Positions 6,956 through 16,118 of a stretch of DNA of 40,533 nucleotides are shown here, piece by piece. The stretch spans positions 1-40,533 of the forward strand of contig JAGRHC010000030.1 in assembly GCA_020445145.1 (NCBI GenBank), given 5' to 3'. The first letter of the stretch is position 1. Each line of letters opens with the position of its first letter. Position numbers and translations under genes: made by a program. The notes beneath the pieces are model-generated. The model saw only the letters and a program-made list of their open reading frames with translations. It made no database searches and was not told the origin of the DNA. The DNA is from Alphaproteobacteria bacterium. Its GTDB lineage: Bacteria > Pseudomonadota > Alphaproteobacteria > Micavibrionales > Micavibrionaceae.

Positions 6956-8908
6956 CTAACGTTTCTTTGGTTTTTTCGATGTGTCTAAGGGAAGCCATAT
7001 TGTAACCCTTGTTCCTTTATCTTCCTGAGAGGACAGGGTGAGGCTTCCATGGTGCAGTTCGACCAATTCCTTGGTGATGGACAGGCCGAGGCCGCTTCCT
7101 TCGTGGCTGCGGGTTTCATGCGGAGAGACTTGCTCGAAGGGGCGCAGGACGCTTTCCAGCTTATTGCGTGGGATGCCGATGCCGGTGTCGCTGATTGTCA
7201 GGGAAACACTGTCTTTTTCCTCGCTAAATTCCAGGTGTACGTTTCCGCCTTCCGGTGTGAATTTTACGGCGTTTGACAGGAGGTTGAGGATGATCTGTAC
7301 GATTGCTCTGCGGTCGGCGACGATTTTGAGGGATTTTTCTATTTTCCCAAGAATGTCGAGGGTGACGCCTGCGCTTTCGGCGCGGCTGCGGATCATGGCT
7401 TCTGCGCGCTCAATTGCGTTTTCGAGGGAGAATTCTTCGTAGTCGAGTTCGTATTTTCCGGCTTCGATTTTGGACATATCAAGGATGTCCCCAATCAGGG
7501 ATAGAAGATGGCTGCCGCTTTCACGGATTCCTTGGGCGTACTCGTGGTATTTATCGTTGCCGAGTGGACCCATTATTTGTTTTTCCATGATTTCGGAGAA
7601 ACCGATGATGGCGTTGAGCGGGGTGCGTAGCTCGTGGCTCATATTTGCGAGGAAGCGTGATTTTGCGGCGTAGGCTTGTTGGGCGGCGTCGCGGGCGGTG
7701 CGCAGTTCCTGTTCGTAGAGAAGGCGCTCGGTCATGTCCTGCATGATCCCGTAGAGGGCGGTTACATCTCCTTCTGCGTCCTTTTCACAGCGGCCTTCGC
7801 AGAGAATGTGGCGGGTTTGGCCGTCCGGGCGCTCGATTCGCAGTTCGATGTCGTAGTCTTTTTTCTCGATGGTGGCGCGCTGGAAAATTTGCAGGAGGCG
7901 CTCGGCATCTTCCGGGGAGAGTAATTCGGAGAGATTCTCTATTGTTGGCGTGAAGGTTTCGGGCAGGACGCCGAAGATATTGTAGAGTTCTTCGGACCAT
8001 GCGATGTCCAGAGCGCCGATCGGCCAGCGCCAGTGGCCCATGTGGGCGATGGCTTCGGCTTCTGATAGCTGTTTTTCACGGATGAGCAAGTTGTCGTGTT
8101 TCATCCGGATGTCGGTAATGTCTCTGCCTGCGGCGTAGATCAGGCCGCCGATATATTTTTGGCGCCACTCGACCCAGCGGGACAGGCCGTTTTTGGTGAT
8201 AATCTGGGATTCGAAGTCTACAATGCGGGGGAAGGCGTTTTCGTTTTGCTTTGATTCCTTAATCAGGGTTTGCATTGTTGAGCGTACGTGCGCGCGCTGG
8301 CTTTCCGGGAAGAGGCTCTGGAATGTCAGGGATGGGAGGTCTTGGGGCAGGAAGCCGAAATTTTTGTAAAAGGTGTCGTTTGCGCGCTGTATTTTCCCCT
8401 GGATGTCGGTGACGATCATAATGTCATGGGAAATGCCAGAGAACTCCGTGAGGTCCTGAAGATCGGAAATTAACCATGGGCGGGATTTTTCCTTCTTTTT
8501 GGCTTTTTCTACTGTTTTGATGAAGTTTTCCGGGATTTTTTGGGACGGGGCGCTGCTTTCTTCTTTCAGGGCGGAGGCGACGAGGTAGTGCGACTGGTTT
8601 GGGCCTTTGAGCCAGTCGAAACGGAATGAGGCCGTTATCTTGCCGTTTTGAAGGTAGATTTGATGGATGCCCGCCGGGATATTTTCGAGTGATTTTAGTG
8701 AAATCAGGCGTTCGTCGGCGAACTGTAATATTTCAAAGATACTTGTTTCTGATGTTTTATTTTCTTTTATGCCGGTCAGCTCATAAAACGCGTCATTGGC
8801 ATAAACGATTTGTCCATCCGGCGTTATTGCGCAGCGGGCGGTGTCTTCCTGAGGGGAAGAGAAAGCGGAAAGTCCGGTTTTTGCTTTTGTATTTTTTCGA
8901 ATGGCCAT
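6956..8908 (-). CDS. Soluble multi-PAS sensor histidine kinase
   Basis: This 650-residue protein has no transmembrane segment or signal peptide, so it should sense a cytoplasmic cue. It has three PAS-type domains (about residues 22-105, 155-270 and 285-400), the last with the PAC-like tail LYGIMQDMTERLL. They are followed by a dimerisation/phosphoacceptor domain, FLANMSHELRTPLNAIIGF, with the phosphorylated His at about 425. The ATPase domain shows the N box (LNLLSNAVKF), G1 (SDTGIGIP) and G2 (GSGLGLSI). No response regulator is adjacent, so it is an orphan kinase. The start is ATG at 8908; a TTG six codons upstream is possible, and neither has a clear ribosome-binding site. Ligand and partner are unknown. 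Confidence 0.92.
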   Translation of the reverse strand: MAIRKNTKAKTGLSAFSSPQEDTARCAITPDGQIVYANDAFYELTGIKENKTSETSIFEILQFADERLISLKSLENIPAGIHQIYLQNGKITASFRFDWLKGPNQSHYLVASALKEESSAPSQKIPENFIKTVEKAKKKEKSRPWLISDLQDLTEFSGISHDIMIVTDIQGKIQRANDTFYKNFGFLPQDLPSLTFQSLFPESQRAHVRSTMQTLIKESKQNENAFPRIVDFESQIITKNGLSRWVEWRQKYIGGLIYAAGRDITDIRMKHDNLLIREKQLSEAEAIAHMGHWRWPIGALDIAWSEELYNIFGVLPETFTPTIENLSELLSPEDAERLLQIFQRATIEKKDYDIELRIERPDGQTRHILCEGRCEKDAEGDVTALYGIMQDMTERLLYEQELRTARDAAQQAYAAKSRFLANMSHELRTPLNAIIGFSEIMEKQIMGPLGNDKYHEYAQGIRESGSHLLSLIGDILDMSKIEAGKYELDYEEFSLENAIERAEAMIRSRAESAGVTLDILGKIEKSLKIVADRRAIVQIILNLLSNAVKFTPEGGNVHLEFSEEKDSVSLTISDTGIGIPRNKLESVLRPFEQVSPHETRSHEGSGLGLSITKELVELHHGSLTLSSQEDKGTRVTIWLPLDTSKKPKKR

Positions 8909-9000
8909 TTGCGGATCATAGAACAATGACGGTTACATAATAAATGAAAATCGTGGTTAAAGACAGATTTTTGTATGAAGCGGTTTGATGAGGCAAGAAA

Positions 9001-9032
9001 AAGGCCGTTTTCAGAGATGAAACGGCCTTTTT
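9001..9032 (-). terminator. Bidirectional-looking terminator after the redoxin operon
   Basis: Perfect 10-base arms AAGGCCGTTT and AAACGGCCTT enclose a 9-base loop and have T runs on both strands. The hairpin lies just after the redoxin stop codon and before the histidine kinase start, so it should end the minus-strand redox operon. Confidence 0.85.
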
Positions 9033-9041
9033 AAAGAAGAA

Positions 9042-9665
9042 CTAGTATTTTACGCCGCAGCCGTAGGGTGTTGTTACCGGTGTGGCAACTTCATGGCCTT
9101 CGGAGAGATCGTTTACGGCCGCCAGAACGTAGTTGGTGGCTGTTTTTACGGTTTCAGGGTCTGGTGATGGCTGGTCATCGATGGCACCTGCGTAGGCCAG
9201 TTTGCCTTCAGGGTCGATCACGAACATGTGCGGTGTTGTTTTTGCGCCGTACATGTGACCAATTTCACCACTTTCGTCGAGAATGCGGGCGGTGTCATGC
9301 GCGCCGACTTCTTTTTCGATTTCGATGGCTTGTTCGGGCGTTACGTTTCCTTGTTTGCCGGGAGCAGAAGAAACGATGGAAACCCATACGACGCCTTTAT
9401 CTGTGGCTTGTTTCTGGGTGGCCTGCATGTTGCCGCTTCCGTAGTGTTTTTTTACAAACGGGCATTCGTTGTTTGTCCATTCCAGAACAACGGTTTTGCC
9501 TTTTTGCTCAGAGAGTTTGAATTCATGGCCGTGGATATCAGTGGCCTTGAAATCCGGAGCAGGTTTTCCGACTTCAGCGGATGCCAGGACGGGCAAGGCT
9601 GCCATTCCCAGTACGATGGGTGCAAAGACCAAGGCCAATGCGAGGTATGCTAGTTTTTTAGACAT
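9042..9665 (-). CDS. Exported redoxin (AhpC/TSA, thioredoxin-like fold)
   Basis: The 207-residue protein has an N-terminal hydrophobic signal (about 1-30, ending VLASA). Its peroxiredoxin-like fold reads EVGKPAPDFKATDIHG, then VVLEWTNNECPFVKKHYGS with the presumed active Cys68, and TTPHMFVIDPEGKLAYAGAIDD with the family cis-Pro. There is no CxxC; the only other Cys in the mature protein is Cys203 in the C-terminal YGCGVKY tail, a candidate resolving residue. AAGGAG lies 8 bases before the ATG. It follows the ScsB/DsbD-like gene by 78 bases on the same strand, which suggests that the ScsB-like membrane protein reduces it (inference). The substrate may be peroxide or a protein disulfide. Confidence 0.88.
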   Translation of the reverse strand: MSKKLAYLALALVFAPIVLGMAALPVLASAEVGKPAPDFKATDIHGHEFKLSEQKGKTVVLEWTNNECPFVKKHYGSGNMQATQKQATDKGVVWVSIVSSAPGKQGNVTPEQAIEIEKEVGAHDTARILDESGEIGHMYGAKTTPHMFVIDPEGKLAYAGAIDDQPSPDPETVKTATNYVLAAVNDLSEGHEVATPVTTPYGCGVKY

Positions 9666-9743
9666 TGGTAGTTCTCCTTAAATTTGAACACAAAGGGACT
9701 TTCGTTCGCGACTCGAGGTCACGGGGTGAGGGACTTTCTTGTA

Positions 9744-11918
9744 TCATGTTTTTCCCTCTATGACATCCTTTACGATTGAGGGTGTCAAAACCTGCGGTAA
9801 AATTTTTGGTGGCGGGCGGGCGCCTGTGGATAAATCTGGCGGGGCGTAGTAAATATAGAGCGGAACACCGCTGCGGTCGTGCTTTTCCAGATATTCCGTG
9901 ATGTCTTTGTTCTGGTTCGTCCAGTCTCCGACCAGATAGGTTATGTTGTTTTTATGGAACAGGTCCCGTGTTGCCTTGGTGTCGATGGCGATCGCGTGAT
10001 TGACCTTGCAGGTGATGCACCATGCCGCAGTCATTTCTGTGAAGACCGGTTTGTTTGTTTTTAATTCTGTTTCGAGGCGGGATTGTGAGAAATCTTCTCC
10101 GAAATCGTAGGTTTTTATGGAGCAGGCAACGTCGTCCGCCTTGGTTTTCAGGTATACGAGTGTGGTGAAGGGGATGATGATACACAAGATCATCAGCGCT
10201 CGCGTTATGATTTTGAACAATGTTTTTTTCGGTTTCAGGTGGCTTAGCCAGACGGCGAGGGCGAAGCTTAACATTCCGAGCAACACGACGAGGATGCCTT
10301 CTGCGCCTGCTTGCTGGCTGATGACCCATACAAGCCAGATGGCTGAGGCGAACATCGGGAAGGCGAGGAATTGTTTGAAGCGCAGCATCCATGGGCCCGG
10401 TTTGGGGAGGATGTGTCTGAGCGCGGGGACGTAGGAGAGCAAAAGATATGGTAGCGCCAGACCTGCGCCGAGTGCGGCGAATATGCTCATGGCTGCAGGG
10501 GCGGGCTGGACGATGGCAAAGCCGAGCGCTGCGCCCATGAAGGGGGCAGTGCAGGGCGCGGCTACGATTGTCGCTAGAATGCCTGTGAAGAACGCACCTA
10601 CCGGGCTTTCTTTTGACGCGAGTTTTCCGCCGATATTGCCGAAGCTTGATGTGATTTCGAAAAAGCTCATCAGGTTAAGCCCTATTGCGAAGAGGAGATA
10701 GGCGAGCAGGCCGACGATTACCGGGTTTTGGAGTTGGAAGCCCCAGCCTATGGCGGAGCCTGCTTGCTTGAGAATCAGAAGAGTTGCGCCGATCAGGAGG
10801 AAACTCAGGATGACGCCTGCGGTGTAGGCCAAGCCACTACGTTTTGCGGTTTTAGGGTGTTTGTCGGCCATTTTGACGAGGCTAAGGGCCTTGATCGAAA
10901 GAACCGGGAAGACGCAGGGCATGAGGTTCAGGATCAGGCCGCCGATCAAGGCTGCTGTGATTGCCGCGATCAGTGTCATGTTGGTCGCGGGGCTTATATC
11001 TTTCGTTTGGGCTTCCTGCTTTGCGACCTGCGCGGATGAGGGGGAACTTATGCCTGACGGTGTGGCTTCGATCTGGATGGCTTGATATTTTCCATCGGCG
11101 CCGGTGTATGTCAGCAGGCCTTTCAGCGTTGTAATTTCAGAGAAATCGCGGTCTTCGCTGGTTTCGTGATGCAGGATTAAGACGCCATCTTCTATTTTGA
11201 CATCCGGGTGTGCAGGGTAGTTTACGATGCCCCATTCCTGCGGGAAGAATTCGGCTGATTCTGGGGTGATTTTGTTTAATGTGCCGAGATCTTCCGGCTC
11301 AAAGTGCAGGTTAAAGGTGGCTGTTCCATTTCCGTTGCTGGTGCGGTGGAATGTGGTTTTTGCCGGAATAGCTTTGGCCGGGAGGAACTGTTTTGCTGTT
11401 GCAAGTGCTTCTGTATTGTCTACGTTTTGGCTCGCGGGATCGTTCAGGTGCAGTGTTAGTGTGCCTTTTTCCGGGACGCAAATCTCGTTGCATACCAAAA
11501 GCTTTACTTCGACGTTTAGATCAATCGGTCCTTCGGGAAGGTTTTCCGGGATTTTCAGGGTTTGGAGAAAAGTAGCTTTGTCGAAGTAGCCGTAATTTGC
11601 CAGAGGGCCTTCGTATATTTTTTGTGGGACGGGCCAGCTGATGTCACTGATTTCAAAGCCTTCCGGCAGGGTCCAGACATTTTCGACCGGAAGCCCGGAA
11701 TCACCGGGATTGCGCCAGTATATATGCCAGTGCGGGACAATATCGTTTTGTATGCCGATCAGGAGTTCTTCGCCGGGCGATACTTGTGTACGCTCCGGGA
11801 TGAGTTTGTAGCTGACGTGGGGGCCATCGTTGGTGGTTTGGGCTTGAGCCGGAGCGGCTGAAATCAGGATTGTGCAGAGCGCTAAAAGAGCCAGAAAGGT
11901 TTTGTTCAATTGCTTCAT
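9744..11918 (-). CDS. Thiol:disulfide interchange protein, ScsB/DsbD family
   Basis: This membrane protein carries electrons from cytoplasmic thioredoxin to periplasmic thiol proteins. The 724-residue product has a signal peptide (about 1-26) and an N-terminal periplasmic domain with the paired cysteines LLVCNEICVPE (Cys143, Cys147). The transmembrane core carries the two conserved Cys in LNLMPCVFPVLS (336) and AAPCTAPFMG (457). A C-terminal thioredoxin domain carries AAWCITCKVNH (Cys635, Cys638). All three redox pairs are intact. The long N-terminal domain resembles ScsB rather than classical DsbD. It is probably the first gene of a two-gene operon with the exported redoxin, a likely client. 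It is divergent from acetoacetate-CoA ligase across 139 bases. Confidence 0.9.
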   Translation of the reverse strand: MKQLNKTFLALLALCTILISAAPAQAQTTNDGPHVSYKLIPERTQVSPGEELLIGIQNDIVPHWHIYWRNPGDSGLPVENVWTLPEGFEISDISWPVPQKIYEGPLANYGYFDKATFLQTLKIPENLPEGPIDLNVEVKLLVCNEICVPEKGTLTLHLNDPASQNVDNTEALATAKQFLPAKAIPAKTTFHRTSNGNGTATFNLHFEPEDLGTLNKITPESAEFFPQEWGIVNYPAHPDVKIEDGVLILHHETSEDRDFSEITTLKGLLTYTGADGKYQAIQIEATPSGISSPSSAQVAKQEAQTKDISPATNMTLIAAITAALIGGLILNLMPCVFPVLSIKALSLVKMADKHPKTAKRSGLAYTAGVILSFLLIGATLLILKQAGSAIGWGFQLQNPVIVGLLAYLLFAIGLNLMSFFEITSSFGNIGGKLASKESPVGAFFTGILATIVAAPCTAPFMGAALGFAIVQPAPAAMSIFAALGAGLALPYLLLSYVPALRHILPKPGPWMLRFKQFLAFPMFASAIWLVWVISQQAGAEGILVVLLGMLSFALAVWLSHLKPKKTLFKIITRALMILCIIIPFTTLVYLKTKADDVACSIKTYDFGEDFSQSRLETELKTNKPVFTEMTAAWCITCKVNHAIAIDTKATRDLFHKNNITYLVGDWTNQNKDITEYLEKHDRSGVPLYIYYAPPDLSTGARPPPKILPQVLTPSIVKDVIEGKT

Positions 11919-12057
11919 TCTTCTGTTGTCTCCGCATTTCTCTGTATGAGTTTATGTTTATTCCTTCGCTGCGTCTTGACTTCGCGTTACAAGGCATTGG
12001 AAAATGGCAGTCCTTTTTGCGCCATTTTAGGCTTTTTTTTGAAAAGAGATAGAAAAG

Positions 12058-14016
12058 ATGACTGATACACCGCTTTGGTCCCCATCAAAAGAACAGGTTG
12101 AATCGACTGTTTTATTCGGTTTTATGCAGGCACTTGGGGCGAAGGCCGGGGTGGTTTTTGACGATTATCAGAGTTTGTGGCGCTGGTCTGTTGAACATTC
12201 GGAAGCGTTTTGGGATTTTGCGTGGGATTTTTGCGGTATTATTGGCGATAGGGGGCAAACAATACTGGAAAAGGGCCCTGAAGGGATGTTCGGGGCGCGA
12301 TTCTTTCCGGATTCGCGGGTTAATTATGCGGAGAATTTGTTACAAGGCGCGGATGACAGCCTTGCGATTGTTTTTCGGGATGAGACGGGGCGAGAGTGCA
12401 CTTTGTCTCGTCAGGATTTGTATGACGCGGTTAGCCGGTGGCAGCAGGCTCTGGTTGCCGCTGGGGTAGGTGAGGGCGACCGGGTGGCGGCTTATATGCC
12501 GAATATGCCGGAGACAATTATTGCGGCGTTGGCGGCGAGTTCTTTGGGGGCGGTCTGGGCTTCGGCTTCACCGGATTTCGGGGCTCAGGGGTTGATAGAC
12601 CGGTTCGGGCAGATTGAGCCGACGGTTTTGATTGCAGTCGACGGTTATTATTACAACGGGAAAATTGTCGATTGTCTTGATAAGGTTCGGGACGTACAGC
12701 CTGCTTTGAAGGGTCTCAAGAAGACGGTGATCGTCCCGTTTGCCGGGTCCGTCTCCGGGATTAAGGTGCTTGAGAATGCTGTTTGGGCAGAGGATTTTAT
12801 CGGGGCGTACACGGCGCAGGAGATCACGTACAACCGGGTTGCATTTCATCATCCTCTCTTCATTATGTTTTCTTCGGGGACGACAGGGGTACCGAAATGT
12901 ATTGTGCACGGACATGGCGGGACGCTGATCCAGCATTTGAAGGAGCATCAGCTTCAGTGTGATATCAAGCCGGGGGACAAGGTTTTTTATTTTACCACGT
13001 GCGGCTGGATGATGTGGAACTGGCTGGTTAGTGCTTTGGCGAGCCGGGCGACGCTTTTGCTTTTTGACGGTTCGCCGTTTTATCCGAATGGGTCGGTTTT
13101 GTGGGATTATACCAGTCGTCACGGGTGCAGTCTGTTTGGGACATCGGCAAAGTATATTGATGCGCTGAAAACGCATGGTATTGCGCCGGGGAAAGCTTAT
13201 GATCTGAGCGCTTTGCGGACGGTGACGTCGACAGGATCGCCGTTGGTGCATGAGAGTTTTGATTACGTTTACCGTGATATCAAGGCGGATGTCCATCTGG
13301 CTTCGATTTCCGGGGGGACGGATATTGTTTCGTGTTTTATGCTGGGGAACCCGGTTTCTCCAGTCTGGCGCGGTGAGATTCAGGGGGCTGGTTTGGGAAT
13401 GTCACTTGATGTGCTTGATGATGACGGGAAGAGTATTCCTCAGGGTTCTGGTGAACTGGTTTGTACGCGTCCTTTTCCCTGTATGCCGGTGATGTTTTGG
13501 AACGATCCGGATGGTGCGCGGTATCATGGGGCTTATTTTGAGAAGTTCGACGGGATCTGGTGTCACGGGGACTGGGTTGAAAAGACGGCGCATGGCGGGT
13601 TTATCATTTACGGGCGCAGCGATGCGACGCTGAATCCGGGAGGCGTTCGTATCGGGACAGCGGAGATTTACCGGCAGGTCGAGCAGGTTGAGGCTGTGCA
13701 GGAATCGATTGCAGTCGGGCAGGACTGGGACGGCGATGTTCGTGTGATCTTGTTTGTTATTTTGAAGAAGGGCTGGGAGCTGGATGATAATTTGATCAAG
13801 GAGATCAAGACCAAGATCAGGAACGGGGCTTCGCCGCGTCATGTGCCTGCGAAGATTATTCAGATCAGCGATATTCCGCGGACGAAGAGCGGAAAAATTA
13901 CCGAGCTTGCGGTGCGGGATGTGATCCACGGGCGCAAAATCAAGAATGTTGAGGCGCTTGCGAATCCGGAATGTCTGGAATTGTATCGGGATTTGCAGGA
14001 ATTGAAGGCTGGGTAG
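12058..14016 (+). CDS. Acetoacetate-CoA ligase
   Basis: The product activates acetoacetate to acetoacetyl-CoA with ATP and CoA, allowing ketone bodies or polyhydroxybutyrate breakdown products to be used. The 652-residue length and N-terminus (LWSPSKEQVEST, then SLWRWSVEHSEAFW) are typical of the acetoacetyl-CoA synthetase branch of the ANL superfamily. The AMP-binding loop MFSSGTTGVPKCIVHGHGG begins at about residue 270, and the adenylation motif with GRSDATLNPGGVRIG is present. The C-terminal RTKSGKITE supplies the catalytic Lys. No thiolase or hydroxybutyrate dehydrogenase lies nearby. The closest alternative is acetyl-CoA synthetase, but the ICHG-type and overall N-terminal features favour acetoacetate. 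Confidence 0.9.
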   Translation: MTDTPLWSPSKEQVESTVLFGFMQALGAKAGVVFDDYQSLWRWSVEHSEAFWDFAWDFCGIIGDRGQTILEKGPEGMFGARFFPDSRVNYAENLLQGADDSLAIVFRDETGRECTLSRQDLYDAVSRWQQALVAAGVGEGDRVAAYMPNMPETIIAALAASSLGAVWASASPDFGAQGLIDRFGQIEPTVLIAVDGYYYNGKIVDCLDKVRDVQPALKGLKKTVIVPFAGSVSGIKVLENAVWAEDFIGAYTAQEITYNRVAFHHPLFIMFSSGTTGVPKCIVHGHGGTLIQHLKEHQLQCDIKPGDKVFYFTTCGWMMWNWLVSALASRATLLLFDGSPFYPNGSVLWDYTSRHGCSLFGTSAKYIDALKTHGIAPGKAYDLSALRTVTSTGSPLVHESFDYVYRDIKADVHLASISGGTDIVSCFMLGNPVSPVWRGEIQGAGLGMSLDVLDDDGKSIPQGSGELVCTRPFPCMPVMFWNDPDGARYHGAYFEKFDGIWCHGDWVEKTAHGGFIIYGRSDATLNPGGVRIGTAEIYRQVEQVEAVQESIAVGQDWDGDVRVILFVILKKGWELDDNLIKEIKTKIRNGASPRHVPAKIIQISDIPRTKSGKITELAVRDVIHGRKIKNVEALANPECLELYRDLQELKAG

Positions 14017-14317
14017 AGCGTTTATCGTTCTTCGTCGAACAAAATGCTGTTTGTTCTTGTGTCATTATAAAAACCGCTTGCGTGGGGGCGGGGTTTTGTG
14101 GTTTTCTTTTTTTATGACGATTTTGAGCCGTATGATTGAGACAAAGGTTGACGCTGCAGGAGTTGCGGCGGCGATTGCATTGGCTGCAGCGGCGGCGGGT
14201 TCCGCCCGCTAGATTTTTCGCATAGCGCAGACCGCGCGTTTGAACTTCCCAAAAACTTAAAATAAGGCCCAAGGCAGGATTTTATCTTGTTCACAGGGGC
14301 GCAAGAGCATTAAAACG
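14017..14317 (+). other. Intergenic stretch, 301 bases, with a tiny Ala-rich reading frame
   Basis: It holds a 7-base inverted repeat GAACAAA/TTTGTTC (14037-14056) without a T run, a probable terminator (14070-14097), and a 32-codon reading frame from ATG 14114 to TAG 14212. That frame encodes an alanine-rich peptide (MTILSRMIETKVDAAGV...) and has no recognisable ribosome-binding site; the tract before it is T-rich. I do not call it a gene. The promoter of the downstream aminotransferase should lie in the rest, but I see no convincing hexamer pair. Confidence 0.5.
14070..14097 (+). terminator. Probable terminator after acetoacetate-CoA ligase
   Basis: AAAACC plus GC pairs with GC plus GGTTTT across a GG bulge, with TTTT at the 3' end and a longer T tract at 14101-14113. 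The bulge makes this a moderate call. Confidence 0.45.
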
Positions 14318-15559
14318 ATGGAACCTATATTGAAAGAAGAACTGCAGATCATGAATAAACACGAACAACCTGATTCCGGTGAGCGCGTTGACGAAGGCGG
14401 AAAGCAACTTAAATTCCGCCCGGTTTTGCACGCGCTGACGGCTAATCCTGGCGCTGAGATGATGCGTTATGCGAGAGGGAAGCATAATATTATTACGCTT
14501 GGGCAGGGTGAGGGCGATGCCCCGACGCCTGATTTTATCTGTGAGGCGACGATGCAGGCGCTTCGTGATGGACGCACGTTTTACGGGCCGGTTTTGGGGC
14601 GCGAAGAGTTGCGAGCGGCTTTGTCTGAGTATTATGAGCGCATTTATGGGCTTGATGTTCCTTCGGAGCGGATTTTTGTGACGTCTTCGGGTTCTACGGC
14701 GATGCATTTGTCTCTGGCGGCGCTTGTCGATAAGGGGGATGAGGTCGTTGCGATTACGCCGATCTGGAAGAACCTGATCGGGGCGATTGAGCTGACGCAG
14801 GCGACGACCAAGCAAGTGGCCCTGGATTATGTGGATAACAAGTGGACACTTGATGTTGATAAACTGTTTTCTGCGGTGAATGAGCGAACAAAAGTTATCC
14901 TCATTGTGACGCCTTCGAACCCGACCGGGTGGACGGCGAGCCGTGAAGAGATGAAGCAGATTCTTGATTTTGCGCGGGAGCGCGGGATCTGGGTTCTGGC
15001 GGATGAGGTTTACGGTCGATTGGTTTATGAGGGCGTTCGGGCGCCGAGTTTTCTCGATGTGGCGCGGGAAGACGATTTGCTGCTGGTTGTGAACAGTTTT
15101 TCCAAGAGTTGGGCGATGACGGGCTGGCGTCTGGGATGGATTGTCGGGCCTCTTGAGGCGGAGCCGAAGATCCGCGATGTCGCGTTGTACAACAAACTTT
15201 GTCCACCGACTTTTACACAGTATGGGGCGATTGCGGCTTTGGAGCAGGGAGAAGATTTTCTCAAACAGCAGCTTGATCTCTGGCGGTCGAACCGGGACTA
15301 TGTGGTTGAGCGGTTTTCGAAGATGGGGAATATTCATCTTTCGTATCCAGAGGCTACATTCTATGCGTTCTTTAAGGTTGACGGGGAGCCGGACTGTATT
15401 GCGCTGACCAAGCGTTTGATTGATGAGGCCGGGGTTTTGCTTTCTCCGGGCTCGGCGTTCGGGCAGGTTTCGAAAGGTTATATCAGGCTTTGTTTTGCTG
15501 TGTCGCGGCCCCGGTTGGCGGAAGCGCTGGACAGGATCGAAGCGGTTTTAAAAAAGTAA
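14318..15559 (+). CDS. PLP-dependent aminotransferase, class I/II (aspartate aminotransferase-like)
   Basis: This fold-type I pyridoxal-phosphate enzyme transfers an amino group between an amino acid and a 2-oxo acid; the substrate cannot be set from sequence. Up to 413 residues are encoded. Landmarks are GQGEGDAPTP (substrate loop), SSGSTAMHLSL (phosphate loop), TPSNPTGW (Asn binding the cofactor), ADEVYGRLVYEG (Asp and Tyr contacting the ring), and NSFSKSWAMTGWRLGWI with the Schiff-base Lys263. The C-terminal Arg motif is GYIRLCFAVSRP. The start is uncertain: ATG 14318 or ATG 14351 (MNKHEQP), neither with a strong ribosome-binding site. The TrmH-type gene follows after 13 bases on the same strand. 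A second class I/II aminotransferase lies at 38957-40132. Confidence 0.9.
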   Translation: MEPILKEELQIMNKHEQPDSGERVDEGGKQLKFRPVLHALTANPGAEMMRYARGKHNIITLGQGEGDAPTPDFICEATMQALRDGRTFYGPVLGREELRAALSEYYERIYGLDVPSERIFVTSSGSTAMHLSLAALVDKGDEVVAITPIWKNLIGAIELTQATTKQVALDYVDNKWTLDVDKLFSAVNERTKVILIVTPSNPTGWTASREEMKQILDFARERGIWVLADEVYGRLVYEGVRAPSFLDVAREDDLLLVVNSFSKSWAMTGWRLGWIVGPLEAEPKIRDVALYNKLCPPTFTQYGAIAALEQGEDFLKQQLDLWRSNRDYVVERFSKMGNIHLSYPEATFYAFFKVDGEPDCIALTKRLIDEAGVLLSPGSAFGQVSKGYIRLCFAVSRPRLAEALDRIEAVLKK

Positions 15560-15572
15560 GAAGGGAAGGTGG

Positions 15573-16118
15573 ATGCGCGGTTATTTCGGCGTTGGTGTTG
15601 AAGGGATCAGCAAAGAACAGAATGTCGGGACGATTGTCAGGAGTGCTCATTCTTTCGGGGCTGAGTTTTTCTTTGCGATAAGTCCTGATGTTGATATTGA
15701 GGCGCTTAAGGTTTCTGATACGTCTGATGCTTTTGACCATATGCCCTATTATCAATATGACAGCGCGCAGGCACTGGTTTTACCGGAGCGCTGTCAGTTG
15801 GTCGGGGTCGAGTTTACCGAGGATGCCGTGCCTTTGCCGAGTTTTCGCCATCCTATTCGGGCGGCTTATATTTTTGGTCCCGAGATGGGGAGTTTGTCGG
15901 CGCCGGTGATAGAGCGCTGCGCTCATGTTGTTAAAATCCCGATGAAATTTTGTGTGAATGTGGGCGTGGCGGCGGCGCTGGTGATGTATGACCGGATGAT
16001 TTGTCTGGGGCGACATGCGGAAAGGCCGGTTACGCCGGGGCGACCCTTGTTGGATTATACGCCGCCTGCGCAGGTACACCGGAGGAAGCTCCGGCGTAAA
16101 AAGGGCGTTAGACGTTAA
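15573..16118 (+). CDS. TrmH/SpoU-family RNA 2'-O-methyltransferase
   Basis: The 181-residue protein has the three SPOUT motifs in order: motif 1 NVGTIVRSAHSFGA (Asn17, Arg23), motif 2 YIFGPEMGSLS (100-109) and motif 3 IPMKFCVNVGVAAALVMYD (122-140). Together these form the knotted SAM-binding site of RNA ribose methyltransferases. The C-terminus is very basic (RRKLRRKKGVRR), fitting RNA contact. Its length resembles small stand-alone TrmH proteins, but the exact RNA target (tRNA or rRNA) is unknown. GGAAGG lies a few bases before the ATG. It sits 13 bases after the aminotransferase, probably in the same transcript. Its last 11 bases overlap the convergent methyltransferase gene. Confidence 0.9.
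   Translation: MRGYFGVGVEGISKEQNVGTIVRSAHSFGAEFFFAISPDVDIEALKVSDTSDAFDHMPYYQYDSAQALVLPERCQLVGVEFTEDAVPLPSFRHPIRAAYIFGPEMGSLSAPVIERCAHVVKIPMKFCVNVGVAAALVMYDRMICLGRHAERPVTPGRPLLDYTPPAQVHRRKLRRKKGVRR

Noticed and set aside
14291..15337. Long minus-strand open frame (348 codons) opposite the aminotransferase
   Set aside because: The composition is typical of antisense shadow translation and the plus-strand aminotransferase motifs are complete.
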